DNA of 64,000 nt from Cryptomeria japonica (GCF_030272615.1 NC_081409.1:242853924-242917923), one strand, 5' to 3'; positions 1 to 11,825 are shown, counted from the first letter of the stretch. The notes: generated from the letters alone by a model not told the origin. Numbers and translations: made by a program.

Positions 1-2110
1 ATTGTGAGCAGGTATCTTTTATTTTATTTGTTCACTTTTTGCTTCAGTTCTTTTCCATTGTCCTTTTGATTGCTCCTTTGGCCTCGCTTATGTAGGAAAC
101 TCCTTTCAATATCTCCAAGTGTTGATGAAATAAATATTTGATAGTTTGAAAGTCTTCAGATTTCTCTTGATATTCTTGGAAAAGCATGTCAAATGTGCAA
201 GTAGTCTCAGTTTCTAATCTTTCTTCTTTTTGTAGAAACACGGGCTTAGCGGAACTAATGGCTTTTGATCACTGAGGATCTGAGGTTGAGTTGAGAGCAT
301 ACAGTGTGTAAATATTATTATTCAATTCCTAGTGAAGTGAGAGCATATGGTGGATGGGCATCAACTTTTATATATTGTAATTTTATGAAATAACAATATA
401 TGAACGATATGGCAATAGATTTCACAAACAATAGAAATCTTCGTAAATATGCTGGAGCTGAATCGCATTAGTCAAATATACTAGAAAACTTCAAATAAAC
501 AACATACAAATATGAATTATATCAGTTATAACAATATCTTCTTGCTTCAAATACAGATACTTCATAAAAAACAAAATAAAAGATTTTAGCACAAATACAA
601 TCTCTGGATGAGATTTCCTTTTGGAAACCAGAGGGGTTTCATTTTTCGATCTTTAAACTCAAGGGTTTTTGTCCTTGAATTTATTGCTAAACAGAAGGTT
701 CAATCTATGACAAAGATAAATGAAATATCAAATTTATATCTAAGGCTAGGAAATCACCTTATTTCATAGAAGTAGGAAGGCACAAATTCCAACGCCCCAT
801 TTCCTCATAAAAATCAACAATTCAGATTTTAACGAGAATCCTTTTCAAAAGTAGCCTCACTTTGTCTTGAATGCTAGATTGCAGCTCCACATTAATTCAC
901 TTGTCATGATGTAGCTGCTAAGTATCTTGAGGGTTAAAAACTCCATTATGGAAATCCATGCCTCCATTTAGAGATACTCACAATTTAATATTATTTTGTG
1001 ATTATTTTATTTATTATTTGTATTTTGCCAATACATGGTCCGTTTATTAAAATATTTTATATCTTCATTGGGAAATGATAATAGTTCCTGCATAAGCTAA
1101 GTTAATTAAAAGGGGACATCACATATTATGTGAATGGGCCAATGCATAGACATTTTGCATCCCTACTGGTAGCAAGTGTATGTATGTGTAAGTGCATAGA
1201 GGTGGTTTTAGCACCTTTTAGTTTTTATTTACTCACTTGGATGTTCTTCTACTGTTCTACATACCAAGTGTGCCTCTTGGTCAATTCAGATGGACTTTTA
1301 GTGAATAAAACATCTATGGATTCACCCAAGGATCTATGGGTTTATCATGCTTGTTCTAATTTTTATGAATCTGGTACTCTTGTGCTCCTGGGCACATAGG
1401 CTATCTATTGCATATAAATTTTGAGGATTCTTATGAGTCTGTGGTATAAGTCCAGGGTTTCCACGATGGAAGGAAAGTCCAAAAGTCAAATCTACTCCAG
1501 TTGAGCATCTTTGTTGCCTGTGATAAAAATTATAATTGGTTGGAGGTATAAGTTTATATATGCTGTTTCTAAAGTAAGATTTGGCAAAATATTCAAATGC
1601 TACAGTTGATCCTCCATGTATATTAGTAGAACATCATGGTAGAAACATACAAGTAAGAAAGACAGTGTTGTGGGAGAAATTTGGATTGCTAACCTTGAAT
1701 ATTGTAAATTTCCATATACATGACACTAGTGGAAGATCTTAAAGCTCGTGTTTACAGGATACACCTGTACTATTCAATTCTACTAACCACCCTCCGTTGG
1801 ACAGGACCTACATACATGCAACTATAAACTTGGACTTGTGTGTAATTTGAACTAAATTGAGTGCTGTGGGACCTGGGTAATATTTGCCTCGATCAATTCA
1901 ATGTACATGTAAACTTGAACCTTGTTGCAGTAGAGGAGCATTAAACTAAATGTTCATACCAAATGTATGTGCTACTGAGTATAAAAGCCCCAAAAAATTG
2001 AAATAATAAGGGGAACAATCAAACAATATGATAAATGAAATGCTTATTGCTTCAATGTTGTCATTTGAGCTCTGGAGGTGCCTGTGAACCTGATGATCCA
2101 CTCTACTGTA
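1..2110. other. AT-rich spacer, no supported gene
   Basis: I see no convincing coding region here. The open frames at 44-241 (minus) and 1130-1399 (plus) are short, match no family I recognise and have no splice or codon support. No long repeat or RNA gene was recognised. Confidence 0.5.
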
Positions 2111-2117
2111 CTCTAAT

Positions 2118-2219
2118 CTATATATACATAAACATATATGTATACATATGTCATATACACATATATATATATGTGTACATATATACATGTGTACACACAC
2201 ACAGAGAGACATATATATG
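2118..2219. repeat. Compound (TA)/(CA) microsatellite
   Basis: About 100 bases of alternating TA, TATG and CA steps that end in an ACACAC and GAGAGA run. The open frames reading through it on both strands are low-complexity artefacts. Confidence 0.85.
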
Positions 2220-3565
2220 ACCAGAAAAAGAAAAAACAGATAGTTTTGCAGCCATGATTGTGAGCTTTGGACTGAATTCATGGTACAGTGACTGTCAGAC
2301 TCCGTCATCTGGTATATCTGACAACCCTGATGTTGGATCAGTTTCTGATGTGGCTAGTGTTGTCCGCTACAATATGTACAGTAACAACAGGGAAACACCC
2401 CCACTAACCTAGCTGGGGCAGTAATTACAATACAATCAATTTGGTTGGTCCTGGAGAATGCCATAGGGGCTGACTCCCAAGGTTCATTATTTTGTGAGAT
2501 CTAAAGGTAAGCACCACTTCTCAGGGTAACAGAAAAATACAAATAAGATCTCCTAGACTTTCTATAAGAAAGTAAGAGATTTGGTGATTCATACATTAGA
2601 TGGTGAATCTAAACTTTGAAATGCATTTTAATCTCTAGCTAGTGCAGAGAGCAGTCTACAAATATTGCCCTTCTGAGGGATATGGTGTTATTTTAAAACT
2701 TGCAAATTGTGAACCCAGCATGAGCTAGGCAAGTGGGAACCATACCATTTTATTATTGCTTTTGTAGGCTATCCAACCAAACAATAAGGCCATCCAAAAT
2801 CTTTAGGAAGCCTTCAACAATAAAGGTCAAATTGGGATTTACAGATTTAGGAGATAGCTGGATTTTTTCTTTATTATATTAAAGATAGAGTGTAAACGTA
2901 TGTACATATTTACATGATATAGCTGGATTTTTTGAATGAACTTCTGATAAATATCTTCCTCAGCACCCTATTTGATAAAAAGTTGAGGAGTACCCACTTC
3001 ATATGTGCAAAGAGGTATTGACATTGAACCAAAGGAGGCTCAAGAAACTTCTCTCACATCTAAAGCTAATCTTGCACATGGTAACAATCAATAGAATTCT
3101 TAATGGTCAATAGAAATCAAGCTCTAAAGTTACCAACATGATATGTGTCTTGTTTTACGCAATTACAATTCAGAAGCAAGCTCTGGAGGTACTGAAGAGT
3201 CAAATAAGGACGCTTGCCAGTCTCATGCCCTGCTCAAAGAATAAATTCTATGAATTAGGAAGTAAGTCTGAACATACACTCAAGAGAGAGGGTGGACTAT
3301 AAACTGTGCATAGTTTAAAAACTTGTGAGTTATGTGGACTATAAACTTAGGCTGTACTTTACTTTAGGGCATAGTTCAAAAATTTGTGACTTGATAAAAC
3401 TGATCAGACCCAATTTTGACATGGACAAATCAACTTGGCTAAATTGAGTAAATAAAAAATTATTTGAATTCCTTAAAAAGCATAAATTTTATACAAACTG
3501 CAGTTCACAACAAATCAAATGAGTTGTAGAATGTTGGGGAAGTGTTTTCTATGAGATTTGAACTA
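2220..3565. other. Spacer with a small 60-bp direct repeat
   Basis: No gene is supported. A motif beginning GCATAGTTTAAAAACTTGTG near 3307 recurs in diverged form near 3367, a 60-base offset. A related sequence (CCATAGTTCAAAATCTCAGACG) lies near 32293 inside the ABC1-family gene intron, which suggests an old dispersed repeat family. Confidence 0.35.
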
Positions 3566-3801
3566 ATAGAGTACAATATAAGCGCGTTTGAGTTGGAGTA
3601 GTACTGGGATGGGTGACCTCCCGGGAAGGCCCAATGCTTTACCTCTGTGAGCATCACCTTGATGCAATGAGTGTTAAGTGTTCCATTCATTCTAATGAGA
3701 GATGGGTTATTGTAAACCACTACTCATGAATCATGGGTTAATGAGTTTGACTCAAAAACTACACAGTTGAATCCTGATAGTACTATCATAGAGTACAATA
3801 T
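3566..3801 (+). mobile_element. 5S-rRNA-derived insertion (SINE3-like candidate)
   Basis: Bases 3580-3640 resemble the 3' half of plant 5S rRNA, including the near-invariant stretch AGTAGTACTGGGATGGGTGA followed by CCTCCCGGGAAG. The first half of the 5S gene is absent. The unit and about 145 bases of unrelated sequence after it are flanked by an exact 14-bp direct repeat, ATAGAGTACAATAT, at 3566-3579 and 3788-3801. A long exact target duplication is typical of LINE-driven insertion, and a missing 5' part fits 5' truncation during target-primed reverse transcription. No A-rich tail is visible. It is not a functional 5S gene. A Cassandra-type LTR is the alternative, but no LTR structure is present. 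Confidence 0.6.
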
Positions 3802-4425
3802 TGCATCAACATGCCAACAGGACAACTGATAACCTGATATTTATTATGTTGATTGAAAATCATCAGCAAAAATTAGACTTCCATTCAAGTCACTACAATT
3901 CCAATTGACTATCTAAGCTCTCCATTTTTTTTGAGTGAAGGTGAGAGTTTTGTTGACATAGCTAAAGTCATGTTACCAACTCTCTTTGGTCAACACAGAA
4001 TAGAATGCTGAATATCCTATCCTCTCTTGCGTAAGGAAATCCCTAATGCTGTTCTAGATGATCAAAGGGGATAACCTCAATGTTCCAAATGTCAGGTCTT
4101 GACTGTGGGATAGCTCAGTGGTTTGATGTGTCTTGTTGGTAACACAAAGGGGCTTACGTATGCAACAAGCTGGCCTGCATCTGACGATGCTGTGATTCTC
4201 AGACTGGGGGAATAAAAAAGCAAAGGGATAGGTTTTAGGGATCCTAAGTGCAATGGTAGTAATGGTTGGTGTTGCGGGTAGACAGATTTCCATAAACTAA
4301 CCCTTGCTTTGCCAAAGATATACTCACAACTTAACAGGGATAGTGCAAGCTCCAAGGGAATGAAGGATTTTTTAGACTGGAGGTACTCATTTAGGCACCC
4401 AATTTTGGCGCAGCCTACAACAAAC
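3802..4425. other. Spacer, nothing recognised
   Basis: Minus-strand open frames at 4054-4355 overlap in different frames and match nothing I know. A tRNA A-box-like string (GGATAGCTCAGTGG) occurs near 4108 but has no B box after it. Confidence 0.4.
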
Positions 4426-4942
4426 TGTTAAGTTTATAGTCTCAGACGAACGTCGCACAGTAACGATCGTACTGATTGCATATTTGTTAGCAGACTTAAC
4501 TAACAATACTTAGACATAAACAAACATCCTAAGTATCTCTTCAATTGTTGACGCCAATGTTGGGTAGGATCGTGACTCCACACGGGTCACGACCCTATGT
4601 GGAACCACGATGGTTCCACATAGGATCGTGACTCCCTGTGGAGGCATGATCCAATATGTGAATGATATATAGATGCCAAACATGTTCCCTGCAGATGAAA
4701 AGAAAAGATAACAGAGTATGGGCGACCAGTATACGGATAAATACGAAACTCCATACTGACATTGCCAAAGATTCATTTTATTACATACAGTAATAAAATC
4801 ACTGCAGAGATTAGTCACAGATATATGTAATTTGCAAACCAACAAAGGCAATTCGATAGAAGAATAAAATCGAATTAACAACATACAGAGATCAGAGAAC
4901 TGATTAAATAAAACTATTCTAACAGTCCGTTTAACATTTACA
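4426..4942 (+). repeat. Copia-1 5' LTR
   Basis: A 517-bp LTR starting TGTTAAGTTT and ending TTTACA, directly followed by the primer-binding site. It contains a large imperfect palindrome at 4567-4651. The core of that palindrome (4586-4632) is a 22-bp stem with one mismatch around a 3-base loop. A weak TATA-like string (TATATAGA) sits at 4666-4673. Confidence 0.95.
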
Positions 4943-4955
4943 TGGTATCAGAGCC
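4943..4955 (+). promoter_or_regulatory. Primer-binding site, initiator-Met tRNA
   Basis: TGGTATCAGAGCC lies directly after the LTR. It is complementary to the 3' end of plant initiator methionine tRNA, the usual primer of plant Ty1/copia elements. Confidence 0.9.
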
Positions 4956-5018
4956 TAACTATTCAAAGATCCGAACAGACTAAGGGAGAAGTTTACAATT
5001 AAACAAAGACTCATTAAA

Positions 5019-5734
5019 ATGGCGCACACAATCAGATTCGAAGACAGACTTGAAGGAGCAACAAATTTTGCATCTTGGAAAGTCAGAATTATGATCGTGC
5101 TAAAAGAGAACAAAGTAGACAAATTCGTGAAAGAAGACAAACCTGAACCCGAGGCTGAACCAGAGAAATCTATATGGACTGAAGGAAATGATAAAGCAGT
5201 TAAAATCATTATCGACGCAGTTAGAGATCATATAATACCAATTATATCAAAACATGATAAAGCATATGAAATGTACAGAACCTTAGAGAAGACATATGAA
5301 ATAAACAATACGAGCAAAACCCTAGCTCTAAAAAGACAATTAAACCACATAAGCATGAATAAAGGGGAATCAATGAATTCATATTTCATGAGAGTAGGTT
5401 CTCTAAGTGATCAACTACAAAAACTTGATTATCATGTCGAGAAAAGGGAACTATCAATGATTACTCTAGATGGGTTGCCTGATTCTTGGGAATCATTCAA
5501 ACAAGGCATAAATGCAAGAGATAATTATACAGAATTTGACCAAGGGAAGACTGTCTTCTAGAAGAATCAAGGCAAATAAAAGGGGGCAATCATAAAACTA
5601 AAGATCAGGATCTTCACATTCTCAATACTGACTCTCATAAGAAAGGTAAGAAGAAAAACTTCAAGAAAAGAAAATTTCACCATGGGAAAAGTAAGAGAGA
5701 CATGTCAAAAATTCAATGCCACAGAGGTGACTAG
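5019..5734 (+). pseudogene. gag: Copia-1 gag (capsid and zinc knuckle), disrupted
   Basis: The open frame at 5019-5561 (180 codons) encodes the capsid part of copia Gag. It begins MAHTIRFEDRLEG and has the tryptophan-containing UBN2/DUF4219-like N-terminus. The start was chosen because the equivalent start is found in Copia-2. It ends at a stop at 5559-5561 because of an indel shortly before. The rest of Gag continues in a different frame through a lysine-rich stretch into a CCHC knuckle. There the second cysteine is replaced by glycine and a TAG falls at 5732-5734. The protein would normally form the particle shell and bind element RNA. This copy cannot make an intact Gag. Confidence 0.85.
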
Positions 5735-7573
5735 TACGGACACATGTCATTCGATTGTCCTAACAAAGTAAAACAACAAGCATCATTCACCGAAGTAGGG
5801 AGGAAGTCAGAAATTGAATCTGAGAAGGTTGTATTCTACTCTGCACTTTCAAGTCAAGCTTCAAACAAATCTACCACTTGGGTGATAGATAGTGGATCGT
5901 CAAGGCATGTCACTGGATTCAGAGAATCACTAGACTCAATGGAAGAGGAATCTAATGAGGAGGTAACGATAGGAGATGATTCTGCACATCCGGTAAGAGG
6001 TGTCGGAACATGCACCATAAAATTAAAGTCTGGAATCTCAGTTCAACTCACCGGAGTACTATTTGTACCAGGAATCAAAAGAAACCTAGTTTCTATTTCT
6101 GCGCTTGAAGATAATGGATACAGGGTCTCATTCATAGAAGGAAAGGTAATGGCATGGCCAAAATCATCCACCTTCAAAAGAGCACAAGTGATTGGTTACA
6201 AACAAGGTCATCTATATGAATTGTGTAATGAGCCAAATCAGACTTTCTTTCATGAAGTCACAAATCGAACGGAAATTTGGCATAGAAGACTAGGGCACTT
6301 ACACTTTCGTGCTCTACCCTCTATGGAGAAATTAGTCACAGGACTATCTAAATTAAATCAAATTCATTTAGGCACTTGTAAGGGATGTGCACTAGGGAAA
6401 AACATTGAAAGCTCATTTCCCTGGAGCTCTAGAAGGACTAAGGATGTTTTAAAACTAATTCACTCTGATTTATGTGGACCTATGTCTGAACCATCAATAG
6501 GAGATTCATTATACTATGTAATATTTGTAGATGATTTCTCTAGGAAAACTTGGATTTATTTTCTTAGAAGCAAGGAATCTGAAGAGATACTTAGAAAATT
6601 TAAAGAATTCAAATCTATTACAGAAAACCGTTCTGGTAGAAAAATCAAAACACTAAGGACTGACAATGGTAGGGAATACACTTCAGACTTATTTAAAGAA
6701 TTCTGTAAAGATGCTGGGATTAAGAGGGAGTTCACAGTACCCTATAATCCTCAACAAAACGGGGTTGCAAAAAGAAAGAATAGAACAATAGTAGAAGCTG
6801 CAAGGGCTATGTTATTTGATCAGAACTTAGAAATTGCACTTTGGGGGGAGGCTTCTAACACAGTTGTATATATTCAAAATAGATGTCCTCACTCTCATAT
6901 CATTGACAAAACTCCTGAAGAAGTCTTTGCTGGAACTAAACTTGATATTAGCCATCTCAAAATATTTGGATGTCCTGTCTATATTCATGTACCCAAGGAG
7001 AAAAGAACTAAACTAGAACCCAGTGGGCAGAAAGGGATTTTTGTAGGATATAGTGAAACTTCAAAAGCCTACCGAATATACATCCCTGGTCAAAGACAAA
7101 TAGAATTAAGCAGAGATGTCATATTTGAAGAAGATGTAGCTATTAACAAAACAAGAAGTTCCATTACACATGAGACTTCAACCAACTCCATAAATTTGGA
7201 GGAAGATTCTATTTTTGAAATGCAGAGGGAGCATCCTGAGGAAAACACATTGGGACAAAAGAACACTACTACTGAGAACCCCAGGAAAAGACCACTATGG
7301 GCCACCAAAATAGTACAAGAAGCAGAAACCTATGCAGCACCAAGAGGAACAGTTAGGGAAAGCAAAAGACCTTCAAGATTTTCTAGCTATGTGACTCTAA
7401 TGTCAGAAATCATAAATGTTGAACCCTCAAATGCAGAAGAAGCCCTTAAACAACAAGTATGGAAGAATGCCATGATAGAGGAATATCAATCTATCTTAAA
7501 AAATGATGTATGGAAAATTGTGTATCCTCTAAATGGCTCTTTAAAATCAAGCATGCTGCTGATGGCAGTATAG
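5735..7573 (+). pseudogene. pol: Copia-1 protease and integrase part of pol, disrupted
   Basis: This frame runs from the second half of the zinc knuckle to 7573. In order it holds an aspartic protease active site (DSGSSRHVTG, near 5890), the HHCC zinc-binding pre-integrase region (histidines near 6280-6300; CKGCALGK near 6380), and the integrase core. The two core aspartates are present (HSDLCGP near 6465; TDNGREY near 6660). The position of the third catalytic residue, in NGVAKRKNRT, is a lysine (AAA at 6770-6772), whereas Copia-2 has glutamate there. The copia-type C-terminal region follows (GCPVYIHVPKEKR). The frame is lost near 7520, where about 30 bases are missing relative to Copia-2. 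Confidence 0.9.
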
Positions 7574-8493
7574 GAAAACACAAGGCAAGATTTGTTGCTC
7601 GAGGCTTCTCACAGAAGGAGGGAATTGATTATGAAGAAACATTTGCAGCTGTTGCTCGATCCACTTCAGTCAGAACAATCCTAGCTATAGCAGCATCTAA
7701 AAGATGGAAAGTTCATCAAATGGACGAAAAAACTGCGTTTTTGAATGGGAAAATTGAAGAAGAAGTATATCTAGAACAACCTGAAGGATTCGTGGTAAAT
7801 AATGCAAAAGCACATGTATGCAAGTTAGAAAAAGCACTGTATGGATTAAAACAGGCTCCTTGGGCATGGTACGAAAGAATTGACAGTTACTTATTGGGAA
7901 TAGGTTTCTCTAAGAACATTGCTGATCCAAATCTGTATTTTAAGACAGTCAAAGGTGAAATGCTGATGTTGATGCTATATGTAGATGACTTATTAATTAC
8001 AGGAGAAGATCATCTCATTACAAAATGCAAACAAGAACTAGCTTCAGAATTTGAGATGAAGGATTTAGGATTACTCCATTACTTTCTTGGATTAGAAGTA
8101 TGGCAAAGACCAGATGGTATTTATCTAAATCAAGGTAAATACACCATTGACATTCTAAAGAGATTTGGAATGTTGAATTGTAAGTCAATGTCATCCCCTA
8201 TGGAAACAAATCTTCATAAACTAAAAGAAGCAGTAGTAGACTCCAAGTTTGCAGATCCGACATTATACAGGCAGATTATTGGATCACTAATGTACCTTGT
8301 CAATACTAGACCTGATATATGTTATGCAGTGAATGCACTCTGTCAACACATGGTTGAGCCCAAAGAAATACATTTAGTAGCAGTAAAACATATATTGAGA
8401 TACCTTCAAGGTACTCTAGATTATGGACTTCACTATGAACACACTGAATTGAACCTACATGGATCTCTGATTCAGATTGGGCTGGAAGCGTAA
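7510..8493 (+). pseudogene. pol: Copia-1 reverse transcriptase, disrupted
   Basis: A copia-type reverse transcriptase domain. It includes KARFVARGFSQKEGIDYEET near 7585, the region around KTAFLNGKIEEEVYLEQP, the GLKQAP motif, and the catalytic YVDD in LMLYVDDLLITG near 7975-8000. The thumb region and the connection to RNase H follow. The frame ends at 8493 because of an indel near 8460; the remainder of pol is read in another frame. The apparent start at 7510 is not biological, since this is the middle of a polyprotein. Confidence 0.92.
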
Positions 8494-8921
8494 CAGACAA
8501 GAAGAGTACTTCTGGATTATGTTTCAGTTTGGGATCAGCTATGGTATCTTGGATATGCAGAAAACAATCTTCTGTAACCCAGAGTTCTACAGAAGCTGAA
8601 TATATAGCTGCATCCATGGCAGCAAAAGAAGCAGTTCGGTTGAGGAAACTGATAGTAGGATTATTTGGTGAAAGCCTAAAACCTACAATCATTCATTGTG
8701 ACAACCAAAGCTGCATTAAACTTTCAGTCAATCCAGTTTTCCATGATAGATCCAAACACATTGAGATTCCATATCACTATGTAAGAGATATGACAGAAAG
8801 AAAGGTAATAAAGTTGGAATATATCAATACAGGAGATCAGACAGCTGATATTCTCACCAAACCTCTAGCAAGAGCGAAAATTGATCACTTCAGGAGGCTT
8901 CTTGGTATGGTTAAAATATAA
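8494..8921 (+). pseudogene. pol: Copia-1 RNase H domain
   Basis: Copia RNase H follows the frameshift. Recognisable parts are the TQSSTEAEYIAAS motif near 8578-8615 with its catalytic glutamate, HCDNQSCIKL near 8697, and the C-terminal GDQTADILTKPLARAK block near 8840. It ends at a normal stop at 8919-8921. The residue pattern of the domain itself looks preserved, so the damage lies upstream. Confidence 0.9.
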
Positions 8922-9323
8922 TTATTGATATATATAAAGATGTTTAATTATATAAACTTCTTGTTCATATAAATGAGTATATGAAATTTATAATCTTTCT
9001 TGTGTACATTACTAAAGGATGATGATTCTCTAGTTAATGAACACTTGTATTTAAACATTGTAAGGTGACGATCTTACAAATGTTTGGAAGATCATATAAA
9101 CTAATCATACAATTTGAATATCAGTAATATGGTAAGTTATGGTAGACATTATGTAAGTGTATTAATGTCAGTGCACATATCATAACATGGATATCAAAGT
9201 GAGTATATCCTTAGTATCACACGTTGATACTTCACACCTCGGTGATGAGATTCTCATGAGATTAGTGTTGAGCTCAGTTAAAGTGATATGTATTAGGCCT
9301 ATTCTTCTGAGACTAAGAGGGAG
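8922..9323 (+). other. Copia-1 3' untranslated region with polypurine tract
   Basis: About 400 bases of non-coding sequence lie between the pol stop and the 3' LTR. The last bases, AAGAGGGAG at 9315-9323, are the polypurine tract that primes plus-strand DNA synthesis. Copia-2 has the same tract type at 22989-22998 on the minus strand. The region shares short blocks with the equivalent part of Copia-2, such as the GGTGACGATCTTA block near 9064. Confidence 0.8.
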
Positions 9324-9842
9324 TGTTAAGTTTATAGTCTCAGATGAACGTCGCACAGTAACGATCGTACTGATTGCATAATTGTTAGCAGACTTAACCA
9401 ACAATACTTAGACATAAACAAACATCCTAAGTATCTCTTCAATTGTTGACGCCAATGTTGGGTAGGATCGTGACTCCACATAGGGGTCACGACCCTATGT
9501 GGAACCACGATGGTTCCACATAGGATCATGACTCCCTGTGGAGGCACGATCCAATATGTGAATGATATATAGATGCCAAACATGTTCCCTGCAGATGAAA
9601 AGAAAAGATAACAGAGTATAGGCGACCAGTATACGGATAAATACGAAACTCCATACTGACATTGCCAAAGATTCATTTTATTACATACAGTAATAAAATC
9701 ACTGCAGAGATCAGTCACAGATATATGTAATTTGCAAACCAACAGAGGCAATTCGATAGAAGAATAAAATCGAATTAACAACATACAGAGATCAGAGAAT
9801 TGATTAAATAAAACTATTCTAACAGTCTGTTTAACATTTACA
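9324..9842 (+). repeat. Copia-1 3' LTR
   Basis: A 519-bp LTR almost identical to the 5' copy, with the same palindrome at 9486-9532. It is followed by the CAAAC target duplication at 9843-9847. Confidence 0.95.
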
Positions 9843-9847
9843 CAAAC

Positions 9848-10920
9848 AAATACGGTTGAACTAAGCATAATAGTAAGGTTCAGACTAACCATGCACGTTG
9901 ACCTACAATCAGTAGGCCTCCAATGGTATGAACCAGATACCTCATCAAATACCTTCGCATTTTACCGTTAAAATCATTGAACTCTACTTGACCAGCTGAA
10001 GGGAAACCATGCAAATAGAAGAAAACAAAAATAACAAACACCATATTTCAAAGTTCATATATTTGCTTCAGCTGCTATTACAACAATTCTTGCTCAGCAG
10101 TCCTATTCTACTCCTAATTTGCAAACTGCATCTAACTATTCTAACCCCTAACTCCTAAAAAAATCTAACAAATTCTAACCCTTTACAAAAGATAGGCTCT
10201 GGCCTTTTGTAGATTTTACAATTTTGATTTGAAGGCCAAGATTGAAACCATCCAAGGGCTCTGATCTGTCTTCTAGAAGCCTGACAACTTTAGCCCAGGC
10301 CTAGTAATCTTCAGTTGTCCTCCCAACCACCTTCTCAGCTACCTACAATTGTTTGGCATCAATTTGGTCAATCAGGTAGCTGAGGAATAACTAATCTGTG
10401 TACCCTTGTTTTAAATGCATTAGTGGGGCCCACAGGTAGTCCTTTTACATAAAGAAAAAATTCAGTTTTATAAATAAACTGATTTTTTGGAATCCTCTAC
10501 TGTGTGATTTCGAAGTGTGTATGCTTCTGCAGCGTTCTGCGTGTAATCATTGACCTTTAATCTTGAAACGACATTGCTTTGGTATTTCTGCGTTGTGGTT
10601 GTATTCTTCGTCTAGTTGAATTGATGATCACCATGCTTGTGCTTCGCCTTCACTTTCCAGCTTGATCGCAATCGCATCTTCAATCTGCGCTTTAGGTTTC
10701 CTCTTGATTCCTTGCAGCGACATCGATCTACAAAAGTGAATTCAATTGAATCAATCGCCTTGAAATATTAAAGTAATTTTGACAAATATTAAATATTTTC
10801 AAGGCAACGCTTGGCTTCGAAAATGAAAGATGTTTGCTTTTAAAACAATTTGAATCCCCTTTATTTCCTTTCGCAGGCAAATGTGCAAGATGTTTCCTTT
10901 ATAATTTAACTTAATGTTCT
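9848..10920. other. Spacer, nothing firmly recognised
   Basis: AT-rich sequence with no supported gene. It is probably the continuation of whatever Copia-1 was inserted into. Confidence 0.35.
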
Positions 10921-11825
10921 CAATGGGATTTTTAGGCGATTGAGAAGCCTTTTAAAATTTGATTCAATCTCCCTAAGGGAAAAACTTAGGCGATTTGAGG
11001 CCAATTCTTAAAAACGCTTTCCCCTCCTTGTTCTTTTCTTTTAACTTAACCTTTCGCACTTAAGGGGATTTTTAGACAATGAGAGGTAAAAGTGCAAACT
11101 TTCACCTTTTGTTCTTAAGTCACATGCTAAGGAGAAAACTCGGCCATTTGAGGCAAAATGATTTGATTTTCTTAAATAAAATTCGAACCTTGTATTTTAA
11201 CCAACAATAGCTCGAACTTTATTTTTACTTGTCTTTGATTTTAATACTACTCTCCCCATCGGCATTTGGAGGCGAATAAAGGCAGGATTCGTATTTGCCC
11301 TTTGGGTGAGGGCTTTTTGGGTATTTCTTGGCATATTTTCAGCCTTTTGGGGCGAAAATAAAATAAACAAATTTCATCAGACTTAAAAATGCCAAGTTTG
11401 GGGCTTATATTATGCACGATATCCATCAAACCTTAGCCTAGATAGATTCGGCCTTTGTTCGGCCTTTGTGAAGGGGATTATTTGGCGATGGAAGACTGCA
11501 CAAGGCGCGAGAAAGCCCTCTTTTGACACCTAAGCCTCACCAATATGGGTTTTCTCGGTAAATATAGAGGGGCGATGTGAAAATCGCGTTTTTTGCCCTT
11601 GGATGAAAACGATTTTCCATTCTTAAAGCACCGAACTTCTTCTTGCGATTTGATCTTTTTGAATGAGAAATTCGGCATTCTATTGGTGATTGCAGGGGCT
11701 TTGAAAAGTAATATCCTCTCATTTTGCTAAACTCCACCTTCGTTGTGGTCTTTCGAAGCCTCACGCCCCCATGTCATCATTCTCAATAGGGATTTTCTCG
11801 GCATTATGAAGGCACGAGAATGAAT
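10921..11825. repeat. Degenerate interspersed repeat field (GGGGATTTTTNGGCGATTNGAGG)
   Basis: A diverged motif of the form AAGGGGATTTTTAGGCGAT followed by GAGGC recurs at about 10921, 10974, 11061, 11126, 11254, 11470, 11541 and 11784, spaced irregularly by 50-250 bases. Short open frames on the minus strand (11247-11764) are composed of these repeats. I do not recognise the family. It may be an old LTR or satellite remnant. Confidence 0.45.

Larger units (their letters stand above)
4426..9842 (+). mobile_element. Copia-1: full-length Ty1/copia LTR retrotransposon, inactive
   Basis: A complete element of 5,417 bp bounded by TG...CA LTRs. The 5-bp target duplication CAAAC is at 4421-4425 and 9843-9847. 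The internal order is PBS, gag, zinc knuckle, protease, integrase, reverse transcriptase, RNase H, purine tract. Integrase before reverse transcriptase defines Ty1/copia. The coding part is broken by an indel near 5540-5550, a stop at 5732-5734, a deletion near 7520 and an indel near 8460. The integrase also lacks its catalytic glutamate. The two LTRs differ at about 10 substitutions (nearly all transitions) and one 2-bp indel over 517 bases, so the insertion is fairly recent for a plant element. Confidence 0.95.

Noticed and set aside
1130-1399. 89-codon plus-strand frame with a hydrophobic stretch
   Set aside because: The length is within chance expectation for this composition; there is no family match and no splice context.
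4105-4175. tRNA-like start GGATAGCTCAGTGG
   Set aside because: No B box or foldable T arm follows at the right distance.
4510-4884. Minus-strand open frame of 124 codons, repeated at 9332-9892
   Set aside because: It lies inside the Copia-1 LTRs on the opposite strand, so its repetition only reflects the LTR pair.
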